Source of the DNA: Paraburkholderia caledonica NBRC 102488
GTDB taxonomy: Bacteria; Pseudomonadota; Gammaproteobacteria; Burkholderiales; Burkholderiaceae
Assembly (NCBI RefSeq): GCF_000685095.1
Contig: NZ_BAYE01000038.1
Span: 1 to 37,163 of the forward strand
Direction of reading: 5' to 3'
DNA length: 37,163 nt
The position numbers and the translations under genes are program-made. The notes under the pieces were generated by a model. It had not been told where the DNA came from and made no database searches. It saw only the letters and a list, made by a program, of their open reading frames with translations. Of this stretch, positions 7,460 to 16,479 are shown piece by piece. Position 1 is the first letter of the stretch. Each line of letters starts with the position of its first letter.

Positions 7460-9105
7460 CACACGCCACGCACCTCGCGCATCAAGGACACCGACCTCGC
7501 TGCCATCAGCGAGGAACGCACGTACGCAGGCAGATCGTCAGCATTGATGTAGACGCGGAGCGATTGGCCAATCAGCTGGGCGCTGCTGGCAAGGACCACG
7601 TTGGTATAGCGCACGCCGAACAGGTTAATGTGAGGACGGACACCGAGCGCAAGATAGCCGCGCACCCGGCAGTGCCGCGCCGATTGCATTAGGCATAACG
7701 TACGTCGGCGCACCTCGGGCAACCAGGCCAGCAGTTGCCCCCTTCCACGAACAAAGAACTCCATCGCTTCGAGCGGCGTCGCGCCATTCAGCCCGCCGTG
7801 GGGCGTGCCGTGATAGCTTGCAACCGAATAAGTGATCAATTCGTCGAGCTCATCGAGCGACACATACAGGCGGAGATTACCTTTCGGGTCGGCCACCGCG
7901 CGGCGCAGGTCACGAGGATGGGAGCCCGTGTAGCCTGGGAGGCGTGAGGACAGCCTGCTGGCGATTGTGCCAAAGAAGCGCTCGACATACGTGCGCTCGT
8001 CCGGACTGTGCTTCGGTCCTGCACTGACGACGCAGCCAACGAACTCGCAGAGTGCAGCCAGTGTTTCACCAGCGAGGTTCGCCTTCGCATTGTCGAGTCG
8101 GATGCACTCCCAGCTGACGTAGGCAAGTTCGGGTAGGCGCTGTGACGCGAAACCATCCTGCGGCTTGCAGGCAAGTCCGGGGATGGTGAAGGCGTGCACT
8201 GGCCGGGGTTCGAGCGCGTTCTCGATCGTTTTGATCACATCGTAACGACTGTATTCGCGGGTCAGTGCCAGGTGATGACCGAGCACCACGCGCGTGCATA
8301 CGTCGATGATCACTAGCAGCCACACCCGCTCGATTTCAAACTCGTGCTCGAATCCGAGCGGATCACGAATGACAACCTTCAGCCGCACATCAAGCCGGTG
8401 ACCATCCAATTCGACGACCTGATACGGCCGCGTCGCCGCGAGAGCGGGTACATCGTCCACACGGGGTAGTCCCTTCAGGTGCGAGGCACCGGCAGCACTC
8501 GCTACCATGTTAAAGCCGCGCAAAGGCTCTGCCTTCACCCGCGACGACAGCGACCGTATCGCGCGCCCCGCGGTATTGAACGGATAATCGGCGACCGTCA
8601 AGCCCAGTTGCCGGCACTCCTGCAAAAATCTTTCGTGCAAGGCCCGCAAACCGTGCAGCCGGATCCGGATGCCGTCGTTCGAAGGTATTTGCTTGAGGGT
8701 CACGCGGCGCTGTCTGATCTGCAGCACGAGCCACGCAGCGAGTCGCGGATACCGCTCGAACAGCAGCGAAAGCGCACCGACAGCACCGCCCCTTTCGCTA
8801 TGCAAGGTAACGGGCAGCAGGCGAGTATATTCCGTCACGCGGGCATGAACGACAAGCGCACGAAAGCCGTATATCCGCCCGTCGGCATGCAGCGAGAGCG
8901 CCCTGTCGAGAAGCCGGTAGAGCTGTCTGCGGTTGACTCCAGTTGCGGCCTCAATACTGCCGACAGGCTCATCTTTGGCATAACGCTCAATGGCGTCGAT
9001 ATGCCTCTGGACGCGACTGCGCCCGGCGGCGTCGAGTTCTGTCCAGGCGATTGTCGGCCACGAGGCGAGATCCAGCGTCTGAAATTCGGGTCTGCGGCGG
9101 CTCAT
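7459..9105 (-). CDS. tnsB: Tn7-like transposase TnsB (rve/DDE family)
   Basis: A 548-residue transposase of the TnsB/TniA/MuA type. It has an N-terminal DNA-binding part (a helix-turn-helix-like GSIEAATGVNRRQLYRLLDRAL near residues 48-70), then the integrase core with the three acidic residues visible in VVELDGHRLDV, CIRLDNAKANLAGE and DERTYVERFFGTIASRL. A beta-barrel region follows. TnsB cuts the 3' ends and joins them to the target. The start ATG overlaps the tnsA stop by 4 bases, so the two are coupled, as expected for partners in cut-and-paste transposition. The gene appears intact. Because tnsC and tniQ are broken, it probably cannot direct normal transposition alone. Confidence 0.9.
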   Translation of the reverse strand: MSRRRPEFQTLDLASWPTIAWTELDAAGRSRVQRHIDAIERYAKDEPVGSIEAATGVNRRQLYRLLDRALSLHADGRIYGFRALVVHARVTEYTRLLPVTLHSERGGAVGALSLLFERYPRLAAWLVLQIRQRRVTLKQIPSNDGIRIRLHGLRALHERFLQECRQLGLTVADYPFNTAGRAIRSLSSRVKAEPLRGFNMVASAAGASHLKGLPRVDDVPALAATRPYQVVELDGHRLDVRLKVVIRDPLGFEHEFEIERVWLLVIIDVCTRVVLGHHLALTREYSRYDVIKTIENALEPRPVHAFTIPGLACKPQDGFASQRLPELAYVSWECIRLDNAKANLAGETLAALCEFVGCVVSAGPKHSPDERTYVERFFGTIASRLSSRLPGYTGSHPRDLRRAVADPKGNLRLYVSLDELDELITYSVASYHGTPHGGLNGATPLEAMEFFVRGRGQLLAWLPEVRRRTLCLMQSARHCRVRGYLALGVRPHINLFGVRYTNVVLASSAQLIGQSLRVYINADDLPAYVRSSLMAARSVSLMREVRGV

Positions 9106-9737
9106 GATGTGGCCTGTATCGCAACGAAGCGCGTCAGAAACGTCAGGCTTTCAGTGTGTAACTCCAGCGCCTGGATGCGACCGCGATGCAGCAGTTCGAA
9201 AACGGCCGCCCGGACGAGTGATGGATCGCCCGTGGAGAATTCCCGCTCTATGGTCATCAGCGATTGGGGCGACGCGACAAACCGCTCGATCTCGCCGAGC
9301 ATCGAAGGCTTGACGAGGCCCCGAGCGGCTACAAGTACGGGCAGCACGCGCTGCCAGTTACCGGTCCAGACACGCGCAGCTGCCCTTTCGGTTGCATCAA
9401 TGTGCCGCACGACGAAGGTTTCCGGGTCGAGGTCAAGACGACTCCGCGGGCGGTCCGTCTCCGGTGTTACTTCCGATAGTACTACCAGGCATTCATGGTC
9501 ATTAAACTTTGCCCAGAAATCGACGACGCAGCGTTGCCCGTCGACTGCCATGAAGCCAGGCCGTTCACCCAATGTCTTTGCCGCAGGATCCGCTTCGAGC
9601 ATCAGCCATGCTTCGAAAGCGCTCCGCCTGTATAGGGTCAGACGTCGCCCCAGTTTCGGACTGAAGACGTCATAACGGTGCGCGCCGCGAGGACGCGGCA
9701 GTGTGAGTGGCTCGAAGCTTCGCAAAACGTCCACCAT
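9102..9737 (-). CDS. tnsA: TnsA-like endonuclease of a Tn7-like element
   Basis: A 211-residue protein placed directly upstream of tnsB with a 4-base overlap. The N-terminal half fits the TnsA nuclease fold: Glu42 in RRSAFEAWLMLE, the conserved GERPGF, and Asp73 in VVDFWAKF, as in PDDEXK-type nucleases. The strand after it reads ECLVVLSEV, where I cannot place the usual Gln/Glu-x-Lys pair with confidence. TnsA cuts the 5' strands so that the element leaves its donor site cleanly. A GTG start at 9746 is possible, but ATG at 9737 has AGGTGG five bases upstream. Confidence 0.72.
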   Translation of the reverse strand: MVDVLRSFEPLTLPRPRGAHRYDVFSPKLGRRLTLYRRSAFEAWLMLEADPAAKTLGERPGFMAVDGQRCVVDFWAKFNDHECLVVLSEVTPETDRPRSRLDLDPETFVVRHIDATERAAARVWTGNWQRVLPVLVAARGLVKPSMLGEIERFVASPQSLMTIEREFSTGDPSLVRAAVFELLHRGRIQALELHTESLTFLTRFVAIQATS

Positions 9738-9780
9738 GTGTACCACCTGCCGGAGGATTTCATGGTCTAGGACGAACGTG

Positions 9781-9910
9781 AGTTGACAATTTTAATTCGC
9801 GCCAACGCGGAGTGACGACTTTACTTCGCCAGTTAACGAAGCAATGTTGTCAATTCAATTGCTAAACCGTCGCCCCCGCGAGCACAGTCCAGTGACAACT
9901 TTCCTTCGTT
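9781..9910. repeat. Four iterated motifs, probable TnsB-binding sites of a transposon end
   Basis: Just upstream of tnsA the sequence carries four copies of a motif with consensus ACGAAGnAAAGTTGTCA. Three are on the minus strand (plus-strand text AGTTGACAATTTTAATTCG at 9781, AGTGACGACTTTACTTCG at 9811, AGTGACAACTTTCCTTCG at 9891). One is on the plus strand (AACGAAGCAATGTTGTCAAT at 9835). Tn7-like ends are known to carry several spaced transposase-binding repeats next to tnsA/tnsB, so this is the most economical reading. The exact terminus is not resolved; a TGTTGTGAATTT sequence read inward on the minus strand from 9983 is one candidate. Confidence 0.65.
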
Positions 9911-10220
9911 TTACGCCCGGGTTCGCGGACCCAGATGCCCGAATGGCACTTATCGGGGCAGCCAGTTTCTGAAATTCACAACATGATGTCGCCGCACCTC
10001 TGTTGCATGCCGCCGGCGGCATCACTGGCTTGCCCCGGCACATTGAGGTAGGAAGTACGGCGGCTTGACTAGCACTGAGCACCGAGCCCTGCGCCTGCCG
10101 CGTTCGGTACGCGCAGGGGGAAGGACCGCGCGATGCAAGCGCACAGGAACCGGCCCCTCCAGAAAAACTGGAGACTCCGTCCGTCTCGGGTTCACAAAAT
10201 GCGTTTGTCCGCATCGATGT
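9911..10220. other. Gap between transposon end and acyl-CoA hydrolase gene
   Basis: About 310 bases without a supported gene. Open frames on the minus strand (up to 119 codons) have odd Ser/Arg-rich composition and no ribosome binding site. A small hairpin CTCCAG-AAAAA-CTGGAG lies at 10157-10173, but no T-run follows on either strand. The outer boundary of the Tn7-like element must lie here if the four motifs mark its end. Confidence 0.5.
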
Positions 10221-11339
10221 TCATAATGTGCCAAGGTCTGCCAGAGGGTGCAGACCGCCCCGCCACGGCGACGTCAGGAAATGCTGGACAAGTCCACCGT
10301 CCACTTCGGCAAGCGTAGCCGGATTCCAGCGGGGCTGCTTGTCTTTGTCGACCATTAGAGCGCGGACACCTTCAAGAAAATCGCCTTCACTTATTGTTCG
10401 AAACACAACTCCCAGTTCCATCCGAAAACATTCGGCAAGCGTCAATCCGCGCCCCCGGAGAAGCGCCCGACACGTTACTTCAAGCATGCATGGGGAGTGA
10501 CCTGTAAGTGCAGCAAGCGTCTCTGTCGACCAGTCCGTCAACGTGTCCTTCCGCAAGCTATCGACGATAGACTGGATCCCGCCCGTCGTGCCGAAGTGTT
10601 GTCTGATCTGCGCGCGGTGTACCTCAAGCGGCGAATCCGCCGCTACAGCGGTGGGTGCCGCAAACGCGCGGCGCAGTGACTCGATCGCGCTCTCAGACGG
10701 ACCCCAGCTCAGTGCCTCAAGTCGTGACATGAAGTCGCGAAGCCAAGCCGATGGCACACAAATGTCTGCGAGCTCGTAAGCGACGGCGTCCGCGCCAGAG
10801 AGCGTTGTACCGGTGAGACCAGCGTAGAGCTCGACATCTAGCGGCATCTTACCCATAAAATATGTCGCCCCGACGTCGGGCAGCATCCCGATGCGCGTTT
10901 CAGGCATCGCCATTCGGGTCCGTTCGGTAACGACACGGAGTGCCGCGCCTTGGGCGAGTCCCATGCCGCCTCCCATCACGATTCCGTCCATGAACGCAAT
11001 CACCGGCTTCTCAAAATGATGGATCGCGTAGTCCAGGCGGTATTCATCAATGAAAAACTGAAGCCACGTCGATTCGGTCACAGCTTCGCTCGGAACGGAA
11101 TCGTAGATCGCGCGGACGTCGCCCCCCGCGCAAAAGGCCTTTTCACCGGCACCGCGGAGAACGATGGCTGCTACAGCGTCTTCTTTGCGGCAAAATTCGA
11201 ATACCTGCGTCAGTCGCACAATCATTTCATGCGAAAGCGCGTTCAGCGCTCGCGGCCGGTTGAGAGTGACGATACCTACTCGATTGACTATCTCGAAGCC
11301 GACCTCCGGCTCCTGTTGAATATCGCTTTTTTTACTCAC
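10221..11339 (-). CDS. 3-hydroxyisobutyryl-CoA hydrolase-like protein (enoyl-CoA hydratase superfamily)
   Basis: A 372-residue crotonase-fold protein of the HIBCH branch. It shows AGEKAFCAGGDVRAIYD (oxyanion region, residues 64-80), MGGGMGLAQG (122-131) and the PETRIGMLPDVGATYF block with Glu147 and Asp155, which in HIBCH-type enzymes carries catalytic acids. C-terminal extensions and length fit hydrolases rather than hydratases. The reaction would be acyl-CoA to free acid plus CoA. GTG at 11339 is chosen because GGAG lies about seven bases upstream; the frame is open to 11429 but without a better start. It follows the lactonase gene after 388 bases and may have its own promoter. In this context it could release CoA from a BKACE product, which is inference. 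Confidence 0.82.
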   Translation of the reverse strand: MSKKSDIQQEPEVGFEIVNRVGIVTLNRPRALNALSHEMIVRLTQVFEFCRKEDAVAAIVLRGAGEKAFCAGGDVRAIYDSVPSEAVTESTWLQFFIDEYRLDYAIHHFEKPVIAFMDGIVMGGGMGLAQGAALRVVTERTRMAMPETRIGMLPDVGATYFMGKMPLDVELYAGLTGTTLSGADAVAYELADICVPSAWLRDFMSRLEALSWGPSESAIESLRRAFAAPTAVAADSPLEVHRAQIRQHFGTTGGIQSIVDSLRKDTLTDWSTETLAALTGHSPCMLEVTCRALLRGRGLTLAECFRMELGVVFRTISEGDFLEGVRALMVDKDKQPRWNPATLAEVDGGLVQHFLTSPWRGGLHPLADLGTL

Positions 11340-11727
11340 TCGGTTCTCCAGACTTCGTTGCACATGGCAACCACCATCGCAAACTGCTCGCGACAAATGG
11401 TCAGTTCGGAAGGTCGGCGATGCGTCCACGATTGCGGCCGCCGGTTTGCGGAAACCGCAAGAGCCCTCGGCTACGGAATCATTGGTCCAGGGGCGCTTGA
11501 ATCGGACTGGGTCTGTGGCCCAAGAAATAGCACCGCCATCAATGGTTCGAAGTGCCCACGCCCTTTTTCTTCTGCACTGCTCGTGCTGGCAGGCCGAACC
11601 GCCCCGCGGGTTCGTGATTCAGAAACGATAGACACGCCTCAGGTGCCGACCTGTCAAGAACGTACCGCTGCCCTATGACATATGGAATGATGGTCAGGCT
11701 ATGAACACCATCCCACGGCAGGTGGTT
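11340..11727. other. Intergenic region upstream of the HIBCH-like gene
   Basis: About 390 bases between two minus-strand genes. No coding frame is convincing. I see no clear terminator and no copy of the GTGATCAC palindrome found elsewhere in this island. It probably holds a promoter for the HIBCH-like gene. Confidence 0.5.
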
Positions 11728-12630
11728 TTACCCGGCGAAGCGCGGCTCCGGGAGACCCCTTACGCCAAGCCCGGTAATGGCGAAGAGTCCACCTTTCTCG
11801 CGCTCCTTTTGCGGAATGCCCCACATCGGCCGTCCCATCGACGTGACATACAGGGTGTCAAGATCGGGACCGCCAAACATGACGCTCGTCAGATTACGCA
11901 CCGGCACCGGCACTATTCGATCGAGCGTTCCATCCGGCGCGTAACGCAGGATACGGCCACCGAACACGAGCGCCGACCAGATAAAGCCTTCAGAGTCGAC
12001 CGTTGCACCGTCGAAAGTGCCGGCCATATCGCGCGCTGAAGCAAAGACGCGCCGGTTCGACACCGCGCCCGTCTCGATGTCGTAGTCGTACGCATACATC
12101 TGCCTGTCGTAAGTATCGGTGAAATAGAGTGTCCGGTTATCCGGACTCCAGCACGGTCCGTTTGAGCAGCTAATGCCGCCATCGAGTCGCGTGACTTTGC
12201 CATTTGTGTCGAGCCGATAAAGGGCGCCGCTTCGCGTGGAACGTTGACCGCGGTCAGCCTCATAGCGATCGAAGTCGTACGCCATCGTTCCCGCAATGAA
12301 ACGGCCTTTCCGATCGACCTTTCCGTCGTTAAAGCGCGTCTCGGGATCATCACTTTCCGGGTCAGCGATGAGTTGGACAGTTTGCTTCTCGAAATCGTAG
12401 AAGTTCAGGCCGTTCGCGAGCGCAACCACTGCGCCTCCCTGCTCACGCAGCGCCATCGAGCCGATATGGTGCGGCACGAAAAATCGCTCGACTTCGCTGC
12501 CATCTGCCCGACAGCGGTAGATCTCCGCCGCCGTACTATCAATCCAGTACAGCCGCTCTTCCCTCACGTCCCAAAGTGGGCCCTCGCCGAGATGATTATT
12601 GGCATCGACCAGTAAGCGAGTTTCAATCAT
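11728..12630 (-). CDS. SMP-30/gluconolactonase-family sugar lactonase
   Basis: A 300-residue six-bladed beta-propeller of the SMP-30/LRE family. The metal ligands of the family can be read: Glu16 in LGEGPLWD, Asn157 in CSNGPCWSPD and Asp207 in GTFDGATVDSEG, with the supporting Asn101 in RFNDGKVD. Such enzymes hydrolyse sugar lactones to aldonic acids using a divalent metal. The ATG at 12630 has GGAG six bases upstream; an ATG immediately before it (12633) is the alternative. It lies 180 bases after the permease gene on the same strand, so it probably belongs to the importer operon and acts on a lactone made from the imported sugar. Confidence 0.88.
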   Translation of the reverse strand: MIETRLLVDANNHLGEGPLWDVREERLYWIDSTAAEIYRCRADGSEVERFFVPHHIGSMALREQGGAVVALANGLNFYDFEKQTVQLIADPESDDPETRFNDGKVDRKGRFIAGTMAYDFDRYEADRGQRSTRSGALYRLDTNGKVTRLDGGISCSNGPCWSPDNRTLYFTDTYDRQMYAYDYDIETGAVSNRRVFASARDMAGTFDGATVDSEGFIWSALVFGGRILRYAPDGTLDRIVPVPVRNLTSVMFGGPDLDTLYVTSMGRPMWGIPQKEREKGGLFAITGLGVRGLPEPRFAG

Positions 12631-12810
12631 CATTGTCTCCGTGTGTCGTTCATCAACGGTTATGCATTCCTGCGGTACTTCATCCAGAGCCAGGGGCAAC
12701 GTGTCAAGCCGACATCGCTCGCGTCCACCTGTCTCAACTAGTTCACAGCGTTACCAATGCGTCAGCACGGCGCGCGAGGCTTGCCACGCTTCGGAAGCAC
12801 TCTGTCAATG

Positions 12811-14910
12811 TCACGCTTTTTTGTCGCGCAACGTGATAACCGCGGCCAGAACGACCATGCCGTTAATGATGTCGCGTACTGCCGGCGGCACGGTCGTTCC
12901 CGCGAGCAGCGTGCCAAGCGCCGTGAGCAGCAGCGCCCCGCCGAACACACCGAGGTAATGCCCTCGCCCGCCCGTAATTAGCGCACCGCCCACGACCACG
13001 ACCGCGATAGACGGAAGCAGATAGGGATCTCCCATTCCAAGAAATGCCTGACTGCTGAAGCCGGCCAGCAACACCCCAACGATCGCAGAACACAGGCCCG
13101 AGAGGCAGTACACCGCTATCAGCGTTGCGCCAACCCGTACACCGGCAAGCTTCGCCGCGATCTGCGAGTTGCCGACCGCGTAGACGCGCCGACCGAACGG
13201 CGTTCGATGCAACAGCAACAACGCCACCGCAAGAAAGAGCGGCACGCTCCAGGCAGCGAGAGACAGCGGCCCGAAGTGGCCGTTTGTGAATTCGCTGATT
13301 GCGGAAGGTGCCCATCCTTGCGGCGAACCGTTGCAGTAGATCAGCGTAAGTCCTTGCAGCAAACCGTTCGCGGCAAGCGTGACGACAATCGGCGGTAATC
13401 CGAGCACGACGACACCAATGCCGTTAAAGAGGCCGACCAGCAGCCCAACGCCAAGTACAAGGGGCACGGCCCAGGCGGCCGCACCATTCGAGCCGAACGT
13501 GAGGCCGGTGAGCAGTACGCCCGACAGCGTGATCAACCACGGCATCGACAGGTCAAGTCCTCCTGTCAGAATCACGGCACCCTGACCGAGACCGAGGATC
13601 CCAAGGAACAGCGTGAGGGTCAGTAGACTGCTATAGAAATTGGCACTCGCCAGCACCGAAGGACCATAGACAATGCCGGTAATTGCAATCACTACAACGA
13701 AGAGCGCATATGCCGGTACGACGTATTTGACCCATTCGCGATTGCGCTCAATCCAGTCGCTAATCAAACGCCCCCTCAGCTCCTTGTTTTCGACCGGCTG
13801 GAAGTTCGTCACCTCGAATTTCACGCGCCGCGCGTCACCATCATCTTTTACACGGGTGCCGGTTCGCACAGCTTTCATCCATTGCAAAGCGTATCGTGTG
13901 CAATGATGCGCAGCGGAATCCTTCCCGATCGACGAGCCCAGCACGGCCAGAATCAGAATCGCGGCTTCAGCAATCGTGGTGAAGAACGCCGACACGTTCA
14001 GCACCAGCAAGATATTGACGGTAATCATCAGCGTCATCGCGGCAAAGACCGTACCAACACACCCGCCGCGCCCACCACCAAGCCAGGTGCCGCCGAGGAC
14101 CACTGCCGTGAACATCGACAGCAGCAGTGGCCGTCCGACGAGCGGATCGGCTGATCCGGTCTGCGCTGAAACGTAAAGCCCCGCAGCGGCGTAGAACATG
14201 CCCGCGAGCGCATACGTAGCGATTCGGTATTTAGTAAGCGGCATGCCGTTCGCATATGCGCCGTCCGGATCACTGCCAAGCGCGTAAAGGCCAACGCCAA
14301 AGCGTGTACGCTTCAAAAAGGACCATACGAGAAGCGCGAACACGAGCACAGCCGCCGACATCGGGATTTTGTCTGCAATCAAATCCGACGTGATGAAACC
14401 ACCGAACTGGTCACCGATGGTGCCGCCGGGCTTATCCTGAATGAGCAGCGTGAGTCCCTGCACCATAAACATGGTGGCAAGCGTAACCACAATCGATTGC
14501 AGCCGGAACCACGCGATCAAAGCGCCGTTGACCAGGCCGATGCCACCGCCGATCGCAAGAATGAGAGCGACGCCGCCCCATTGCTCGATAGGTGTGCCTT
14601 GCACGAAGCGCACGGCCAGTACGTTAGAGAGCGAAATGACCGCCGACGCTGATAGGTCAAATCCGCCGGAAAGCACTACGATTGTCTGGCCGATCGCCGC
14701 CAGCGCCAGCGTCGTGCTGCTCGAAATGACCGACCCAACGTCATAAAGACCGACGGGTGTTGCAGAAAGCGACATCCACGCGATGAGCATCGCGAGCAGA
14801 GCGCCGACGGCGATGATCAATCCCCGGTAGTGATCCACCCTTGCCCCAAACCCTAACCGGACGCCGGGACGGACAATTTCGCTGTCGGGCGAAGCAATTG
14901 CGTTGTTCAT
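12811..14910 (-). CDS. Sugar ABC transporter: two RbsC-type permeases fused in one protein
   Basis: A 699-residue inner-membrane protein made of two complete BPD_transp_2 (RbsC/XylH-like) permease domains. The first spans about 25-345 (for example TIVVLSGGFDLSASAVISL, then VVLGGTWLGGGRGG). A hydrophilic linker of about 60 residues follows (roughly 345-400). The second domain spans about 400-699 (GAVILTGGLDLSMPWLITLSG, then VVVVGGALITGGRGH). Most ribose-type importers use two separate copies of one permease; here both halves of the channel are encoded as one chain. The two halves are clearly diverged, so this is not a recent tandem copy. The ATG at 14910 has GAGG six bases upstream. Confidence 0.9.
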   Translation of the reverse strand: MNNAIASPDSEIVRPGVRLGFGARVDHYRGLIIAVGALLAMLIAWMSLSATPVGLYDVGSVISSSTTLALAAIGQTIVVLSGGFDLSASAVISLSNVLAVRFVQGTPIEQWGGVALILAIGGGIGLVNGALIAWFRLQSIVVTLATMFMVQGLTLLIQDKPGGTIGDQFGGFITSDLIADKIPMSAAVLVFALLVWSFLKRTRFGVGLYALGSDPDGAYANGMPLTKYRIATYALAGMFYAAAGLYVSAQTGSADPLVGRPLLLSMFTAVVLGGTWLGGGRGGCVGTVFAAMTLMITVNILLVLNVSAFFTTIAEAAILILAVLGSSIGKDSAAHHCTRYALQWMKAVRTGTRVKDDGDARRVKFEVTNFQPVENKELRGRLISDWIERNREWVKYVVPAYALFVVVIAITGIVYGPSVLASANFYSSLLTLTLFLGILGLGQGAVILTGGLDLSMPWLITLSGVLLTGLTFGSNGAAAWAVPLVLGVGLLVGLFNGIGVVVLGLPPIVVTLAANGLLQGLTLIYCNGSPQGWAPSAISEFTNGHFGPLSLAAWSVPLFLAVALLLLHRTPFGRRVYAVGNSQIAAKLAGVRVGATLIAVYCLSGLCSAIVGVLLAGFSSQAFLGMGDPYLLPSIAVVVVGGALITGGRGHYLGVFGGALLLTALGTLLAGTTVPPAVRDIINGMVVLAAVITLRDKKA

Positions 14911-14947
14911 AGGAACCTCTAATTGGTTGATGCGTTTGATTCAGACT

Positions 14948-16456
14948 TCAGCTCGCCAGCATCTTGCGCATGACCTCTTCTTCGGTCAGCGCGTCGCCTT
15001 CGAGCTCGGCGACATTGCGCCCGCGATACATCACCGAGACGCGGTCACAGACATTAACCAGCTCGGGAACATCGGTGGAATAGAACAACACCGAGCCGCC
15101 CGCCGCAGCAAACGCGCGCATAAGTACAAAGATCTGGTGCTTGGTGCCAACGTCGATACCGCGTGTCGGATCAAACATCAGCCATACACGGCTTTGCGTG
15201 AGGAGCCACTTCGCCATCGCGATCTTCTGCTGGTTGCCACCGGAGAAAGAAAGGCACGCCTTGTATAGTGCCCTCGGATTCACCTCCATCTCCGCGAGCG
15301 AGCGTTTGATCGCGGCCTGTTCGCGCTTACGGTCGATCAGTCCAAAACGTGTGAAACGCTTGATGACAGGAAGCGAGACGTTCGTTCCGCCCGGAAGGCG
15401 CAGAAAGAGTCCTTCCGTTTTGCGGTCTTCTGGTAGAAATGCGGTGGCGACGCCAGCCCTTAAAGAGTCCGCGGTCGAGGTCAGCGTCACCGGTTTGCCA
15501 TCTATCAGAATCTGCCCTTCGTCTATGAATTCAGCGCCAAAGAGCGCCTCGAACAACTCGCGCTGGCCCATTCCCTGCAACGCCGCGATGCCACGCACTT
15601 CGCCTGCTTTTAGCGTCAGGTTGAAATCAGTAACGAGGCCATCTACCTTGATGCCGCGCGCCTCGATCGCCGGGATCGGACTACGCACGGGCGCCGGCAC
15701 CTTCGGCGGATATTTGGCCTCCAACGAACGTCCAATCACAAGGCGTATCACTTCGTCGTCGGAGATGTCATGAGTATCGAACGCTCCGACGTCTTTGCCG
15801 TTGCGATACACCGTCAGGCTATCGCAGAACTCACGCACTTCCTGCATGCGGTGCGAGATGAATACGAACGTCACGCCCTTTGCCTTCATCTCGTCGATAC
15901 GTCGCGAAAGCCACGCGACGTCGCGGCCCGAGAGCGCAGAGGTAGGCTCGTCAAGCAGGAGCACTTGAGGCCCCCGCACGATCGCCTTCGCAATTTCGAT
16001 CTTCTGACGAACAGGCAAGGCGAGATCGCGGATGTATGCGCTCGGGCGCACATCATTCAGTTCCAGGCGCTCGAGCCATTCGGAGACGAGCCGTTGAGAC
16101 TCCCGGCGCTTGATGCGCCCGGTCCAGTCGGTCGGTTCGTATGACATCAGCAGGTTCTGCGCGACCGTCAGGTCACGCACAAGCGTCATCTCCTGAAACG
16201 CAGTTTGCACACCTGCGCGATGGGCGTCCTTCGGTCCGTGCATCGTCACCTCCTGTCCCATCACGGAGATGCTGCCTGCATCCGGCCGCATAAGTCCCGA
16301 CAGCAGCTTTACTGTGGTCGACTTACCCGCGCCGTTCTCGCCAAGAAGCGCGTGAACAGCACCGCGCTTCACATGGAAGGACGCTTTGTCGAGTGCGACG
16401 GTCGCGCCGAACCGCTTCGTGACATTCGACAGATCGATTGCCCTTTCGCTCGTCAT
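14948..16456 (-). CDS. Sugar ABC transporter ATP-binding protein (RbsA/MglA type)
   Basis: A 502-residue protein with two ABC cassettes in tandem, the layout of RbsA/XylG/MglA. The first cassette has Walker A GENGAGKST (39-47) and Walker B LLLDEPTSAL, but its signature reads LALPVRQKIEIAKA instead of LSxGQ. The second lacks a clear Walker A (GIAALQGMGQRELFEALFG, as is usual in this family) and has signature LSFSGGNQQKIAMAKWL. It powers sugar uptake through the fused permease encoded 37 bases downstream. The start has AAGGAG seven bases upstream. Confidence 0.93.
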   Translation of the reverse strand: MTSERAIDLSNVTKRFGATVALDKASFHVKRGAVHALLGENGAGKSTTVKLLSGLMRPDAGSISVMGQEVTMHGPKDAHRAGVQTAFQEMTLVRDLTVAQNLLMSYEPTDWTGRIKRRESQRLVSEWLERLELNDVRPSAYIRDLALPVRQKIEIAKAIVRGPQVLLLDEPTSALSGRDVAWLSRRIDEMKAKGVTFVFISHRMQEVREFCDSLTVYRNGKDVGAFDTHDISDDEVIRLVIGRSLEAKYPPKVPAPVRSPIPAIEARGIKVDGLVTDFNLTLKAGEVRGIAALQGMGQRELFEALFGAEFIDEGQILIDGKPVTLTSTADSLRAGVATAFLPEDRKTEGLFLRLPGGTNVSLPVIKRFTRFGLIDRKREQAAIKRSLAEMEVNPRALYKACLSFSGGNQQKIAMAKWLLTQSRVWLMFDPTRGIDVGTKHQIFVLMRAFAAAGGSVLFYSTDVPELVNVCDRVSVMYRGRNVAELEGDALTEEEVMRKMLAS

Positions 16457-16479
16457 TGCATTTCTCCTTTAACCGCGAG

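Noticed and set aside
8223..8238. TTTTGATCACATCG inside tnsB as another GntR operator
   Set aside because: Lies in coding sequence far from any promoter of the regulon and lacks the full TGTGATCACA form.
8479..9675. 398-codon plus-strand open frame
   Set aside because: It is antisense to tnsB and tnsA, which have clear domains and coupled starts; the frame has no recognisable protein.
10157..10173. Hairpin CTCCAG-AAAAA-CTGGAG as terminator of the HIBCH-like gene
   Set aside because: Short stem and no T-run on either strand.
9855..10214. 119-codon minus-strand frame near the transposon end
   Set aside because: Overlaps the iterated motif, odd Ser/Arg/Ala composition, no ribosome binding site, no family.
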